From: VRUE01 sp963703335 | Lineage (GTDB): Bacteria > Actinomycetota > Thermoleophilia > Solirubrobacterales > 70-9 | Assembly (NCBI GenBank): GCA_963703335.1 | Contig: OY969812.1 | Span: 2,356,001 to 2,420,000, forward strand | Reading direction: 5' to 3' | DNA length: 64,000 bases | Shown here: piece after piece, positions 43,826 to 51,519 of the stretch | Layout: the number at the start of each line of letters is the position of its first letter | Numbering within the stretch: the stretch's first letter is position 1 | Translations under genes and position numbers: made by a program | Notes under the pieces: generated by a model | Seen by the model: the letters and a program-made list of their open reading frames with translations, nothing else | Told to the model about the DNA's origin: nothing | Databases searched by the model: none

Positions 43826-45490
43826 GTGACCCCCGATCGCCTCCAGGCGTACCACGACTACACGCGCGCCCACGGCGTCAACCCGATCCTTTACATCCTG
43901 GCCCGGATCTTCATGACGCCGTTCTTCTTGACGTACTTCCGCTACGCGAGGACCGGCCGCGAGCACGCCCGCCTCAAGGGCGGCCTGATCGTCGCCTCCA
44001 ACCACCGCAGCTTCCTCGACCCCTTCGCCATCGGTGGCGCCCTGCCCTGGCGGCGACCGATGAACTACGTCGCCAAGGTCGAGCTCTTCGAGCGCCGCTG
44101 GCAGGGCTGGCTGCTTTCGCGGCTTGGCGCCTTCCCGATCCGGCGCGGCGAGTCGGACGAGGACTCGATGGAGACGGCCCGGCTCGTGGTCGAACGCGGC
44201 GGCGCCGTCTGCATCTTCCCCGAGGGCACTCGCATCCGCAGCGGTTCTCTGGGAGAGCCCAAGCGCGGCGTCGGGCGGTTGGCGCTGCAGACGGGTGCGC
44301 CGGTCATTCCCGCCGCCGTGCTCGGCACCGAACACGTTCGGCGTGGCTGGCGCATCCGCCCTCGCAAGGTCAAGGTCAGGTTGGGAAAGGCGATGACCTT
44401 TCCGCGGGCCAAGGATCCCTCGCGTGGCCTCGCCTCGACCGTCACCGCGCGAATCTGGCCCAACGTCGCGCTGCAGTGGGAGGACCTCGGTGGCCTGCCG
44501 CCGATGCGCCGCGCCGCCGTGATCGGCGCTGGCAGCTGGGGCACCGCGGTCGCGGTTCTGCTGGCCCGCGGTGGCCTCGAGGTCCAGCTGGCCACGCGCG
44601 GCGCCGTCCACGCCGCCGAGATCGAGGAGGCGGGCGAAAACCAGCGCTATCTGGAGGGTGTCCGCCTGCCCGGCTCCGTGCGCGTGCGGCAGGCTTCCGA
44701 AGTGGAGCTTGCCGGCCTCGACCTGGTCTGCCTGGCAATCCCCTCCGGTTCGCTGCCGCAGGCGGTCGGGGCGATCGCCGACCGGGTCGGCTCGCGCTCG
44801 GCGATGCTGCTGTTGACCAAGGGCCTGATCGCCCCGCTTGGCCAGCTACCCGCCGAATACGTCGGCGAGCGGGTGCGCGCCCGCGCGATCGCTTGCTTGG
44901 GCGGACCAGCCCACGCGCGCGAGGCCGTCTCGGGCTCCGCCGCCCTGGTGCTCGGTTCGGCCGATCCCGACCTGCGCAAGCAGCTTGGCGTCGTCTTCGA
45001 CCGGGCCGGCCTGGTCTGCGAGCGCTCCCGCGACGTGACCGGCGTCGAGATGGCCGGCGCGGCCAAGAACGCGGCGGCGCTTGCTGCCGCGGCGGCTGAG
45101 CCGCACGGGCTCAACGCGGCTGGGATCGCCGCCGCCCAGGTCTGGAGCGAGTGCATTGATCACGCGATCGATCGCGGTGCCGAGCTCGGCACCTTCTCCG
45201 GCCTCGCCGGGGTGGGTGACCTGACCGCCACCGTGATGGCGCCGACGGGGCGCAACCGCCGCGCCGGCGAGCTGCTCGGCCGGGGAACGCCGGCCGCCGA
45301 GATCCCGGCCCAGATCGGCCAGGCCTCGGAGGGGCTGGATGCCGTTCCGTTGCTGGCGAAGGCGACTTCGGCCAGCGGTGGCAGCGCCGAGGCGCTGTCG
45401 GGCTTGGCGGCGCTGATCCGCGGCGAGATCGACGCCGAGGCTTGGGTGGCGGGGCTGCGCCGGGTCGAGCGATCCAGGAAGGCCGCCTGA
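43826..45490 (+). CDS. PlsC-GpsA fusion: acyltransferase plus glycerol-3-phosphate dehydrogenase
   Basis: A 554-residue fusion of two phospholipid enzymes. Residues 40-215 are a 1-acylglycerol-3-phosphate acyltransferase with NHRSFLD (His60, Asp65) and FPEGTR (131-136). Residues 228-554 are an NAD(P)-dependent glycerol-3-phosphate dehydrogenase with GAGSWGTA, GGPAHAREAV, AAKNAAALA carrying the catalytic Lys, and GVGDLTATVMAPTGRNR. A helix near residues 20-40 may associate with the membrane. ATG 44504 at the junction could start a free GpsA. The start is GTG 43826. Both active sites look intact. Confidence 0.93.
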   Translation: MTPDRLQAYHDYTRAHGVNPILYILARIFMTPFFLTYFRYARTGREHARLKGGLIVASNHRSFLDPFAIGGALPWRRPMNYVAKVELFERRWQGWLLSRLGAFPIRRGESDEDSMETARLVVERGGAVCIFPEGTRIRSGSLGEPKRGVGRLALQTGAPVIPAAVLGTEHVRRGWRIRPRKVKVRLGKAMTFPRAKDPSRGLASTVTARIWPNVALQWEDLGGLPPMRRAAVIGAGSWGTAVAVLLARGGLEVQLATRGAVHAAEIEEAGENQRYLEGVRLPGSVRVRQASEVELAGLDLVCLAIPSGSLPQAVGAIADRVGSRSAMLLLTKGLIAPLGQLPAEYVGERVRARAIACLGGPAHAREAVSGSAALVLGSADPDLRKQLGVVFDRAGLVCERSRDVTGVEMAGAAKNAAALAAAAAEPHGLNAAGIAAAQVWSECIDHAIDRGAELGTFSGLAGVGDLTATVMAPTGRNRRAGELLGRGTPAAEIPAQIGQASEGLDAVPLLAKATSASGGSAEALSGLAALIRGEIDAEAWVAGLRRVERSRKAA

Positions 45491-45508
45491 TGGCAATAGG
45501 CTGCCAGC

Positions 45509-46060
45509 GTGAGCGAGAACGTCGAGCCCGCCAGCCTGGATCCGGCAGCCAAGGCGGAGCTGGACCGCGCCTTCGAGGATCTCTACAGAGCTCACCTGCG
45601 CGACGTCTACTCGTATGCCTACTACCGAGTTGGCGATCCGCACGATGCCGAGGACCTCACCGAGCAGGCCTTTCTCCAGGCCTACAGGCATTTCGACCGC
45701 GCCCGGCGCGAGTCGGATGGACGGCCGCTGCGCCCCTGGCTGATTCGCATCGCCCACAACCTTGCGTCCAACTACTACCGCGACCGCTCGCGTCGTCCGC
45801 AGACCTCGCTCGAGACCGCCGACCCGATCGCGGCACGGCACGGCACCGAGGCGATTGCCGAGGGACGCGAGGAGCTGCGCCAGGTGATGGCGCATCTCGA
45901 GCACCTTCCGGACGATCGGCGCGACGCTCTGATCATGCGCTTTGCGCTCGGCATGGACAACCGCGAGATCGCTCGCGCGTTGGGACGCAGCGACGGCGCC
46001 ACCAAGGTGCTGATCCATCGGGCGATCAAGCAGCTGCAGGAGGAGATGGGCGATGAATGA
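45509..46060 (+). CDS. ECF-type RNA polymerase sigma factor
   Basis: A 183-residue group IV sigma factor with region 2 (VGDPHDAEDLTEQAFLQAYRHF, WLIRIAHNLASNYYRD) and region 4 (LPDDRRDALIMRFALGMDNREIARAL). TAGGCT lies 6 nt before the GTG start, so it is probably leaderless. It overlaps the next gene by 8 bp, the usual coupling with an anti-sigma partner. Target promoters are not evident. Confidence 0.93.
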   Translation: MSENVEPASLDPAAKAELDRAFEDLYRAHLRDVYSYAYYRVGDPHDAEDLTEQAFLQAYRHFDRARRESDGRPLRPWLIRIAHNLASNYYRDRSRRPQTSLETADPIAARHGTEAIAEGREELRQVMAHLEHLPDDRRDALIMRFALGMDNREIARALGRSDGATKVLIHRAIKQLQEEMGDE

Positions 46061-46397
46061 GACCAGCCGGAGGTTGGCCGGCAATTGGGACGTCGAGCAT
46101 CTGCTCTCCGACGCGCTGCGCCCGATCGAGCCTCCCGAGCGGCTCTCCGGCAGGGTCGAGGACACGCTGGCCGCGGTGACTCAGGCCGCTGCGGAGGAGC
46201 TCTCCGACTGGGCCGAGGAGCTCTCCGAGAGTGAGCTGCGGTCGCTGCGCGACCCGCGCAACTGGGTGCGCCCGGTCGTTGCCGTCGGCGCCGGTGGCGC
46301 CGCGGCGGGGGCGCTGCTCGTGATGGAGCTGCGCCGGCGCGGCCGGCAGCAGGCCAAAGGCGGCCTGCGCTCGATCACCGGGCGAATCAGGCCGTAG
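46053..46397 (+). CDS. Single-span membrane protein, candidate anti-sigma partner
   Basis: A 114-residue protein with one hydrophobic helix (about 77-94) and flanking charged regions. It overlaps the ECF gene by 8 bp, which suggests a regulator of that sigma factor. It lacks the zinc-binding His-Cys-Cys motif found in ZAS-type anti-sigmas, and the soluble part is an acidic helix. Its 3' end overlaps the convergent DUF4383 gene by 11 bp. Confidence 0.7.
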   Translation: MNETSRRLAGNWDVEHLLSDALRPIEPPERLSGRVEDTLAAVTQAAAEELSDWAEELSESELRSLRDPRNWVRPVVAVGAGGAAAGALLVMELRRRGRQQAKGGLRSITGRIRP

Positions 46398-46797
46398 CGG
46401 GCGCGCTCTTCTTTGCCGCCGGCGTGGCGCGGGCGGCGAGGATGCCGAGGACGCCGAACGCCAGGTGGAGCAGATTGTCGCCGGCGTTGACCGGCAGGAA
46501 GCCGAGGACGGCCTCGCCGCTGCCGACCGAAAAACCCCAGAAGGCGAGGACGAAGTAGAAGCCCCCGACCCAGAGCGCGTAGCGGCGCGAGGCGTAGTCC
46601 GCCGCGATCAGGCCGATTGTGCCGGTGAGGATGTGCAGGACGTTGTCCCAACCGTTGACGGCGAAGACCCCAAAGGCCTCATCGACCTCGCCCGGCGACC
46701 CGAACGAGGCGCTGTAGAAGAAGCCGACGATGCCAGCGATGAGCAGCACCGCACCGCCCAAGGTGGCGTAGAGGCGGGCTGGGCTCGGTCCGTCCAT
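46387..46797 (-). CDS. DUF4383 membrane protein
   Basis: A 136-residue protein with four hydrophobic spans in the DUF4383 arrangement: LYATLGGAVLLIAGIVGF, a conserved VNGWDNVLHILTG loop motif, and the repeat VNAGDNLLHLAFG. The function of the family is unknown. ATG 46797 is preferred; ATG 46821 would add eight residues, nearly touching the rhomboid gene. The gene overlaps the end of the preceding plus-strand gene by 11 bp. Confidence 0.85.
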   Translation of the reverse strand: MDGPSPARLYATLGGAVLLIAGIVGFFYSASFGSPGEVDEAFGVFAVNGWDNVLHILTGTIGLIAADYASRRYALWVGGFYFVLAFWGFSVGSGEAVLGFLPVNAGDNLLHLAFGVLGILAARATPAAKKSAPATA

Positions 46798-46825
46798 GCG
46801 CGGCGATTGTAGGCTGCTCATCCCC

Positions 46826-47650
46826 GTGGCCGAGACCTGTTACCGCCATCCCAACCGCGAGACCGGTGTTTCCTGCTCCTCCTGCGGGCGGCCGATCTGC
46901 CCCGACTGCATGACTCCGACCCCGGTCGGGATGCGCTGTCCGGAGTGCGCCAGTCAGCGCACGAAAGTGGTCCGCGGCGTCGGCGAGGCGTCCACGCTCT
47001 CGAGCGCGCCGGCGACCTTCGTCCTGATCGCGCTCAACGCCGTGGCCTTCCTCGCCGAGATCGCCAGCGGCAATGGGGGCTTCTACAACATCGGCGGCAG
47101 CTCGATCGTCTTCGACTTCGGGCTCTTCGGGCCCTTGGTCAGCGAAGGCGAGTGGTACAGGCTCGTGACCAGCGGCTTCCTGCACGCCGGCCTGATCCAC
47201 ATCGGCTTCAACATGTTCGCCCTCTTCTTCCTCGGCAGGATCCTCGAGCCCTCGATCGGCACGCCGCGCTTCCTCGCCGTTTACGTCGCCTCGCTGTTCG
47301 GTGGCTCCTTCGGCGCGCTGCTGCTCGACCCCAACGCTCTCACGATCGGCGCCTCGGGCGCGATCTTCGGCATCTTTGGTGCCACCTTCGTGATCGCCCG
47401 TGGCCGCGGATTCGATGCCGTCGCTTCCTCGATTGGAGTCGTCCTGCTGATCAACCTCGCTCTCAGCGTGGGCGCCTCGCACATCAGCCTCGGCGGTCAC
47501 CTGGGCGGGCTGGCAGCTGGGCTGATTTGCGGCGGCGCGGTCATCGCCGGCGACCGCGGGTCGTTCGGCGCGCGGCGCCTCGCCGCCGAGATGGCGATCA
47601 TGGTGGGCGTCGCCTTGTTTGCACTGCTGGGCGCCCTGGCGATCGCCTGA
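46826..47650 (+). CDS. Rhomboid-family intramembrane serine protease with N-terminal zinc finger
   Basis: A 274-residue membrane protease. An N-terminal zinc-binding segment CYRHPNRETGVSCSSCG followed by CPDC and CPECA precedes about seven membrane spans. The active-site Ser is in TIGASGAIFG, with the paired His in LGGHLGG. The zinc-finger/rhomboid pairing is common in Actinobacteria. GTG 46826 is preferred, as TAGGCT lies 10 nt upstream and the finger begins four codons later. Substrates are unknown. Confidence 0.92.
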   Translation: MAETCYRHPNRETGVSCSSCGRPICPDCMTPTPVGMRCPECASQRTKVVRGVGEASTLSSAPATFVLIALNAVAFLAEIASGNGGFYNIGGSSIVFDFGLFGPLVSEGEWYRLVTSGFLHAGLIHIGFNMFALFFLGRILEPSIGTPRFLAVYVASLFGGSFGALLLDPNALTIGASGAIFGIFGATFVIARGRGFDAVASSIGVVLLINLALSVGASHISLGGHLGGLAAGLICGGAVIAGDRGSFGARRLAAEMAIMVGVALFALLGALAIA

Positions 47651-47676
47651 CGCTGGGGAGGCTCCTAGATGATTGA

Positions 47677-47698
47677 TTCCACGTCGCCAGACGTGGAA
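47677..47698 (+). terminator. Hairpin after the rhomboid gene
   Basis: TTCCACGT (47677-47684) pairs perfectly with ACGTGGAA (47691-47698). No T-run follows, but a second GGCCTCC/GGAGGC pair lies just downstream. Between here and the next gene (to 47935) I see only a family-E repeat and one short degraded coding trace. Confidence 0.4.
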
Positions 47699-47785
47699 GG
47701 AGGCCTCCGCGAGGAGGCATAGGGCAGCAGGTCGAAGTCGACGGCGCCTAACCGCGCCATCGACCAATCAGAGTCTCGAAGAACG

Positions 47786-47831
47786 CGCATCCGACATTGA
47801 CCACACCAGAGGGGGGTCAATGTCGGATGCG
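47786..47831. repeat. Family-E palindrome, copy 2
   Basis: CGCATCCGACATTGACC (47786-47802) pairs with GGTCAATGTCGGATGCG (47815-47831), with loop ACACCAGAGGGG. Only one base differs from copy 1 at 37749-37790. No gene starts here, unlike copy 1, which contains the rlmB start codon. Confidence 0.85.
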
Positions 47832-47869
47832 CGGAGCTCTAACCGGCGCGGAAGGGGGCCTGAGCGGGC

Positions 47870-47935
47870 TCGTCGGGGGTCGAGCAGCGAGGTCTCGGGC
47901 TTGGCGTGGATCATCACCTCGGCGTGGGGGATCGT
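47870..47935 (-). pseudogene. Possible degraded C-terminus of a CDF metal transporter
   Basis: In the frame following the stop of the corrinoid-binding gene, minus-strand codons read IPHAEVMIHAKPE, which resembles the cytosolic C-terminal strand of cation diffusion facilitators. It is only about 20 residues and then loses similarity before the family-E repeat. It could be chance. Confidence 0.2.
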
Positions 47936-48856
47936 CTAGCCGCCGGCGCCGCGCCAGACGGTCGGCGCCCGCACCTCGGCGAATCCGATGTTCCCCGGCG
48001 GATCGACCAGGTCCGGGTGAAGCAGGTGGCCGAGCAGCTCGACCCCGTCGATCAGGCGGGGGCCGGGGCGGGAGAACGTCGAGGCGGCATCGACGGCGAA
48101 GACGCGTTGCGCGCCGAGAATCTCGATCTGGTCCCAGTAGGCGAGCGCTTGCGCGCGCGAGGCCTCCACGTACCAGCCGCAGGGCATCGCGATAGCAACG
48201 TCGGGATTGAGGCCGGAGAGCTCGCCCCAAGAAACCTCGGGCGACTTCAACCCCGGCGGGCCGGCGACGTCCTCGCCACCCGCGATCGAGATCATCTCCG
48301 GGATCCAGTGGCCGCCGACGTAGGGCGGGTCGAGCCACTCCAGCGCGACCACCCGCGGCAGGCTCGCTCCGCCCACGGCGGCGCGCACGGTGGCCAGCCT
48401 TCCCTCCAGCTCGCCCCGTAGTTCGTGCGCCTGGGCCGGGATGTCCGTCGCCTCGCCGAGCCGGATCACGTCCTCGAGCATCTCGCCCAGCGTGCTCGGG
48501 TCTTGCTGCAGCACCTGCGGCTCGCTCGGCAAGCGCGCCGCCACCTCGAGCACGTCCTCATAGGAGACAGCGCAGACGGCGCAGATTGCCTGAGTGACGA
48601 TCAGGTCGGGTGCGAGGCTGGCTAGAAGGTCCTCGTCGAGCTCGTAGAGCGCCTGGCCCTCCGCGACCCGCGCCTTGACAGTGCGGTCGATCTCCGCCGC
48701 GCCAAGGCCGGCGGGCAGAACCGTCTTGGTCAGGTGGGGGAGAGAACTCGCTTCAGCCGGGTAGTCGCACTCGTGCGTTACCGCGACGACGCTGTCGCCA
48801 AGTCCGAGTGCGTAGAGCATCTCGGTCGCAGACGGAACAAGGCTTGCAATCCGCAT
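47936..48856 (-). CDS. Corrinoid/iron-type periplasmic-binding-fold protein
   Basis: A 306-residue protein of the BtuF/FecB fold (two alpha/beta lobes joined by a long helix). It begins RIASLVPSATEMLYALGLGDSVVAVTHECDYP, the usual start of cobalamin-binding relatives, followed by EWLDPPYVGGHWIPEMI. There is no signal peptide or lipobox, so it is probably cytosolic, as in many Actinobacteria, where a transport role is unproven. No ABC transporter genes lie nearby. The mid-region contains CAVCA, a possible ligand site. Confidence 0.82.
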   Translation of the reverse strand: MRIASLVPSATEMLYALGLGDSVVAVTHECDYPAEASSLPHLTKTVLPAGLGAAEIDRTVKARVAEGQALYELDEDLLASLAPDLIVTQAICAVCAVSYEDVLEVAARLPSEPQVLQQDPSTLGEMLEDVIRLGEATDIPAQAHELRGELEGRLATVRAAVGGASLPRVVALEWLDPPYVGGHWIPEMISIAGGEDVAGPPGLKSPEVSWGELSGLNPDVAIAMPCGWYVEASRAQALAYWDQIEILGAQRVFAVDAASTFSRPGPRLIDGVELLGHLLHPDLVDPPGNIGFAEVRAPTVWRGAGG

Positions 48857-48964
48857 CCGACGATCAATATGTCACCTATCGCAAGATCAGCGGGGCGGAT
48901 GGCTATATTGCCTACGCCGAATGGCCGACGACGACCTCCCCCGAAGTACCGGGCCATATAGACG

Positions 48965-50263
48965 ATGAGCGCCCTGCTGCTCGCCCTTCTACTCCTGCTG
49001 GTTGCGATCAACGGCTTCTTCGTCGCTGCCGAGTTTGCCCTCGTGCGCAGCCGCCGCGGCAAGATCGAGCAGCTCGCCGAGGAAGGCGAAAGCGGCGCCG
49101 AGGCCGTTGTCGAGCAGCTCGACAAGATCGACGAGTCGCTTTCCGCTTGTCAGATCGGGATCACGATGGCCTCGATCGGGATCGGCTTCCTGGGCGAGCC
49201 CTCGCTGGCGAAGCTGTTGGAGCCGGCCTTTGGCGGCCTCTCGCACGGCGCCGCGGTCGGCCTCTCGGTGGCGATTGCCTTCGCTCTGGTGACCGCGCTC
49301 CACATCAGCATCGGCGAGCAGGTGCCGAAGATGCTGGCAATCAGCCACGCCGAGCGCACGGCGCGTCGTGTCTCCCGCCCGCTCAACTGGTTTCGCGCCG
49401 CGACGGCCCCGGTGATCCTGGCGCTGAGCGCGATCTCCAACGCCGTCGTGCGCCTCTTCGGCGTCGACCCGACCGACATCGAGGAGCATCACACCGCCGA
49501 GGATCTCAAGCAGATCATCGACCGCTCGAAGATCGGCGGCACGCTCGACCCCGGCGAGGCGGGCATGCTCGGCGGCGTCTTCCACCTGCACGAGCAGGAG
49601 GCTCGCGAGGTGATGACCCCGATCCCCGCTGTCGTCACCGTTGATGCTTCGGAGACGGTGGAGACGGCGCTGCGCCGCTGCGTCACCTCCGGCCACACCC
49701 GCCTGGTCGTGATCGAGGACGAGAACCCCGACCGGGTCAAGGGGATCGTCCACAACAACAGCCTCGCCCGCCTCTATATGAGTGACGGGCCCGAGGCCGA
49801 GATTGCCCCCGCCGTACGCGACGCGGTGATCGTGCCCGAGACCCGTCCCCTCGACGATCTTCTCCACGACCTGCAGGTGCAGCGCACTTCTCTATCGGTG
49901 GTCGTCGACGAGTACGGCCGCACCGTCGGCATCGTCACGGTTGAGGACATCCTCGAGGAGGTGGTGGGCGAGATCGAGGATGAGACCGACCCGCGTGCCG
50001 CGGCGCTGCGGCAGCTGGCCAGCGGTGAGTGGTTTGTGCGCGGCCACGTCTCGCTCGGCGATCTCTCCGACGCTGGCATCGAGCTGCCGGTCGACACCGA
50101 CGCCTACAACTCGGTCGGCGGCTACGTCTTCGGCGAGCTGGGACGGCTGCCCAAGCGCGGTGACACGATCACCGCCAACGGCTACACGATCCGGGTCGAG
50201 TCGGTGCGCGAGAACCGCATCGAGGCGGTCCGCATCAGCGGTTCCGTCCGCCACGAGTCCTAG
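48965..50263 (+). CDS. CNNM/CorC-type membrane protein with CBS domains (hemolysin-like family)
   Basis: A 432-residue protein. A DUF21/CNNM membrane domain (residues 1-180, with four spans and SLSACQIGITMASIGIGFLGEP), a CBS pair (about 205-330, with RPLDDLLHDLQ and EYGRTVGIVTVEDILEEVVGEI), and a C-terminal CorC/HlyC domain (VRGHVSLGDL). Relatives are implicated in magnesium or cobalt efflux; the hemolysin label is historical. ATG 48965. TATAGA lies 2 nt upstream, too close for the usual leaderless pattern. Confidence 0.93.
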   Translation: MSALLLALLLLLVAINGFFVAAEFALVRSRRGKIEQLAEEGESGAEAVVEQLDKIDESLSACQIGITMASIGIGFLGEPSLAKLLEPAFGGLSHGAAVGLSVAIAFALVTALHISIGEQVPKMLAISHAERTARRVSRPLNWFRAATAPVILALSAISNAVVRLFGVDPTDIEEHHTAEDLKQIIDRSKIGGTLDPGEAGMLGGVFHLHEQEAREVMTPIPAVVTVDASETVETALRRCVTSGHTRLVVIEDENPDRVKGIVHNNSLARLYMSDGPEAEIAPAVRDAVIVPETRPLDDLLHDLQVQRTSLSVVVDEYGRTVGIVTVEDILEEVVGEIEDETDPRAAALRQLASGEWFVRGHVSLGDLSDAGIELPVDTDAYNSVGGYVFGELGRLPKRGDTITANGYTIRVESVRENRIEAVRISGSVRHES

Positions 50264-50307
50264 CTTCTCCGGGCAACCCGCGTTCCACCGAACCCTGGAG
50301 GTGTCGC

Positions 50308-50535
50308 ATGTGGGTTGTGCGGTTGAGCGACAAGCAACTTGAAGTTCTGCGGGCCTTACTGCGCTCCGAGGAGCACCTTGGCCCGGCCCTCAGGGGCGCT
50401 GTCGAAGCCCTCGACCTCGCCCGCTGGGACGACTTGCCCGAAGCCGAGCTTCCCTGGGACGAGATCGAGACGAAGGCCCGTCAGCAGGGGATCTCCCCGG
50501 CCGACGTGATTTGGGACCTGGCGGGTAAGCGCTAG
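50308..50535 (+). CDS. Hypothetical 75-residue protein
   Basis: ATG 50308 has GGAGGT at good spacing. The peptide is soluble and helical (LSDKQLEVLRALLRSEEHLG, then PWDEIETKARQQGISPADVIWDL). The final four bases overlap the stop of the minus-strand hydroxyacyl-CoA dehydrogenase gene. No family recognised. Confidence 0.6.
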   Translation: MWVVRLSDKQLEVLRALLRSEEHLGPALRGAVEALDLARWDDLPEAELPWDEIETKARQQGISPADVIWDLAGKR

Positions 50536-51353
50536 TCGTACGAGTAAAAGCCGGCGCCGGACTTTCGGCCCAACTTCCCTTCGCCTGCCATTTCGACCAG
50601 GAGCTTGGGGGGTCTCTGGTACTCCTCGTTAGAGGCGGCGTAGAGGGCGTCGCCGATCGCCTTGCAGACGTCGAGGCCGACGAAGTCCAGAAGCGCCAGC
50701 GGACCCATCGGGTGACCGGCGCCGAGCTTCATGCAGGTGTCGACCTCGCCGGCCTCCATGCCGGTCTGTTCGATGAAGCGGACCGCGTCGAAGAGGTAGG
50801 GGAAGAGCAGGCGGTTGACGACGAAACCGGCCAGGTCGGGAACCTCGACCGCCGTCTTGCCAAGTGCCGCGCACCAGGCAAGTGCCGCCTCGCGCGATCC
50901 CTCGGCGCCGTCGGGAAAGCAGACCTCGACCAACTGCATGCGGGGTACCGGGTTGAAGACGTGTAGCCCGAAGAGCTTGGTGATGCCGGCTGCCTCGGCA
51001 ATCGTGGCGATGCTGAGTGACGACGTGGTCGTCGCCAGATCAGCGTCTGGGCAAGCCTCGGCGATTGTCGCCAGCAGTTCGCCCTTGGGCTCGACCTCCT
51101 CGACGATCGCCTCGACGATCACGTCGCAGTCGGCCAGGTCCTTTGGGTCGGTCGTGACGCGCAGTCGTGAAGGCTCGGCCCCCTCGATCTTGGCGCAGGC
51201 GGCGACGACTTTCTCCTCCGCGCGCCAGGCAGAAGCCTCGCTTCTGGCCAGCAAGATCGTGTCTGCTGTGGTTGTGGACACAGCAGCTAGACCTGTGGCG
51301 ATTGCCCCGCTGCCTGCTATCCCTGGACTTTCGTACCCCGTGCTTGCGTTCAT
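50532..51353 (-). CDS. 3-hydroxyacyl-CoA (3-hydroxybutyryl-CoA) dehydrogenase
   Basis: A 273-residue NAD-dependent enzyme oxidising hydroxyacyl-CoA, the third step of beta-oxidation. The Rossmann glycine motif is GIAGSGAIATGL, the domain junction GLHVFNPVPRMQLVEV has the catalytic His, and DLAGFVVNRLLFPYLFDA follows. The C-terminal dimer helix ends KLGRKSGAGFYSYD. ATG 51353 is preferred; longer frames read through a palindrome. It is divergent from the thiolase, with the TetR-type operator between them. Confidence 0.92.
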   Translation of the reverse strand: MNASTGYESPGIAGSGAIATGLAAVSTTTADTILLARSEASAWRAEEKVVAACAKIEGAEPSRLRVTTDPKDLADCDVIVEAIVEEVEPKGELLATIAEACPDADLATTTSSLSIATIAEAAGITKLFGLHVFNPVPRMQLVEVCFPDGAEGSREAALAWCAALGKTAVEVPDLAGFVVNRLLFPYLFDAVRFIEQTGMEAGEVDTCMKLGAGHPMGPLALLDFVGLDVCKAIGDALYAASNEEYQRPPKLLVEMAGEGKLGRKSGAGFYSYD

Positions 51354-51379
51354 AGCCGGGTTCCTATCAGACGTATCTC

Positions 51380-51469
51380 GCGCGGGTGGCGTCGCAGGGG
51401 GGACCGCCCCCGAGGACGCTTTAGCGACCGCAGGGGGCGGTGGGTCCCCTGCGGCGACAGGACCCGCGC
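51380..51469. repeat. Family-C/G palindrome, copy 2
   Basis: Outer arms GCGCGGGT/ACCCGCGC plus imperfect inner arms (51391-51410 with 51431-51458). The right end GGCGACAGGACCCGCGC (51453-51469) is the exact inverse of 25651-25667, and the left end CTCGCGCGGGTGGCG (51378-51392) is the inverse of 25784-25798. The element after clpC is thus the same type in the other orientation, with a different core. Confidence 0.75.
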
Positions 51470-51484
51470 GCCAGCTACGATTGG

Positions 51485-51500
51485 TTGACTGACCAGTCAA
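51485..51500. promoter_or_regulatory. Palindromic operator upstream of the thiolase
   Basis: TTGACTGACCAGTCAA has 7-bp arms around AC. The same 16 bases, plus TGG before and TC after, recur at 60877 upstream of an acyl-CoA dehydrogenase. The size and symmetry suit a TetR-family fatty-acid regulator, not encoded in this window. It lies between divergent genes and could control both. Confidence 0.7.
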
Positions 51501-51519
51501 TCGAACCGGAGGCACGGCG

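Noticed and set aside
47673..47939. An 88-codon plus frame around the family-E repeat
   Set aside because: It reads through the palindrome and a degraded region; no family, and poor start context.
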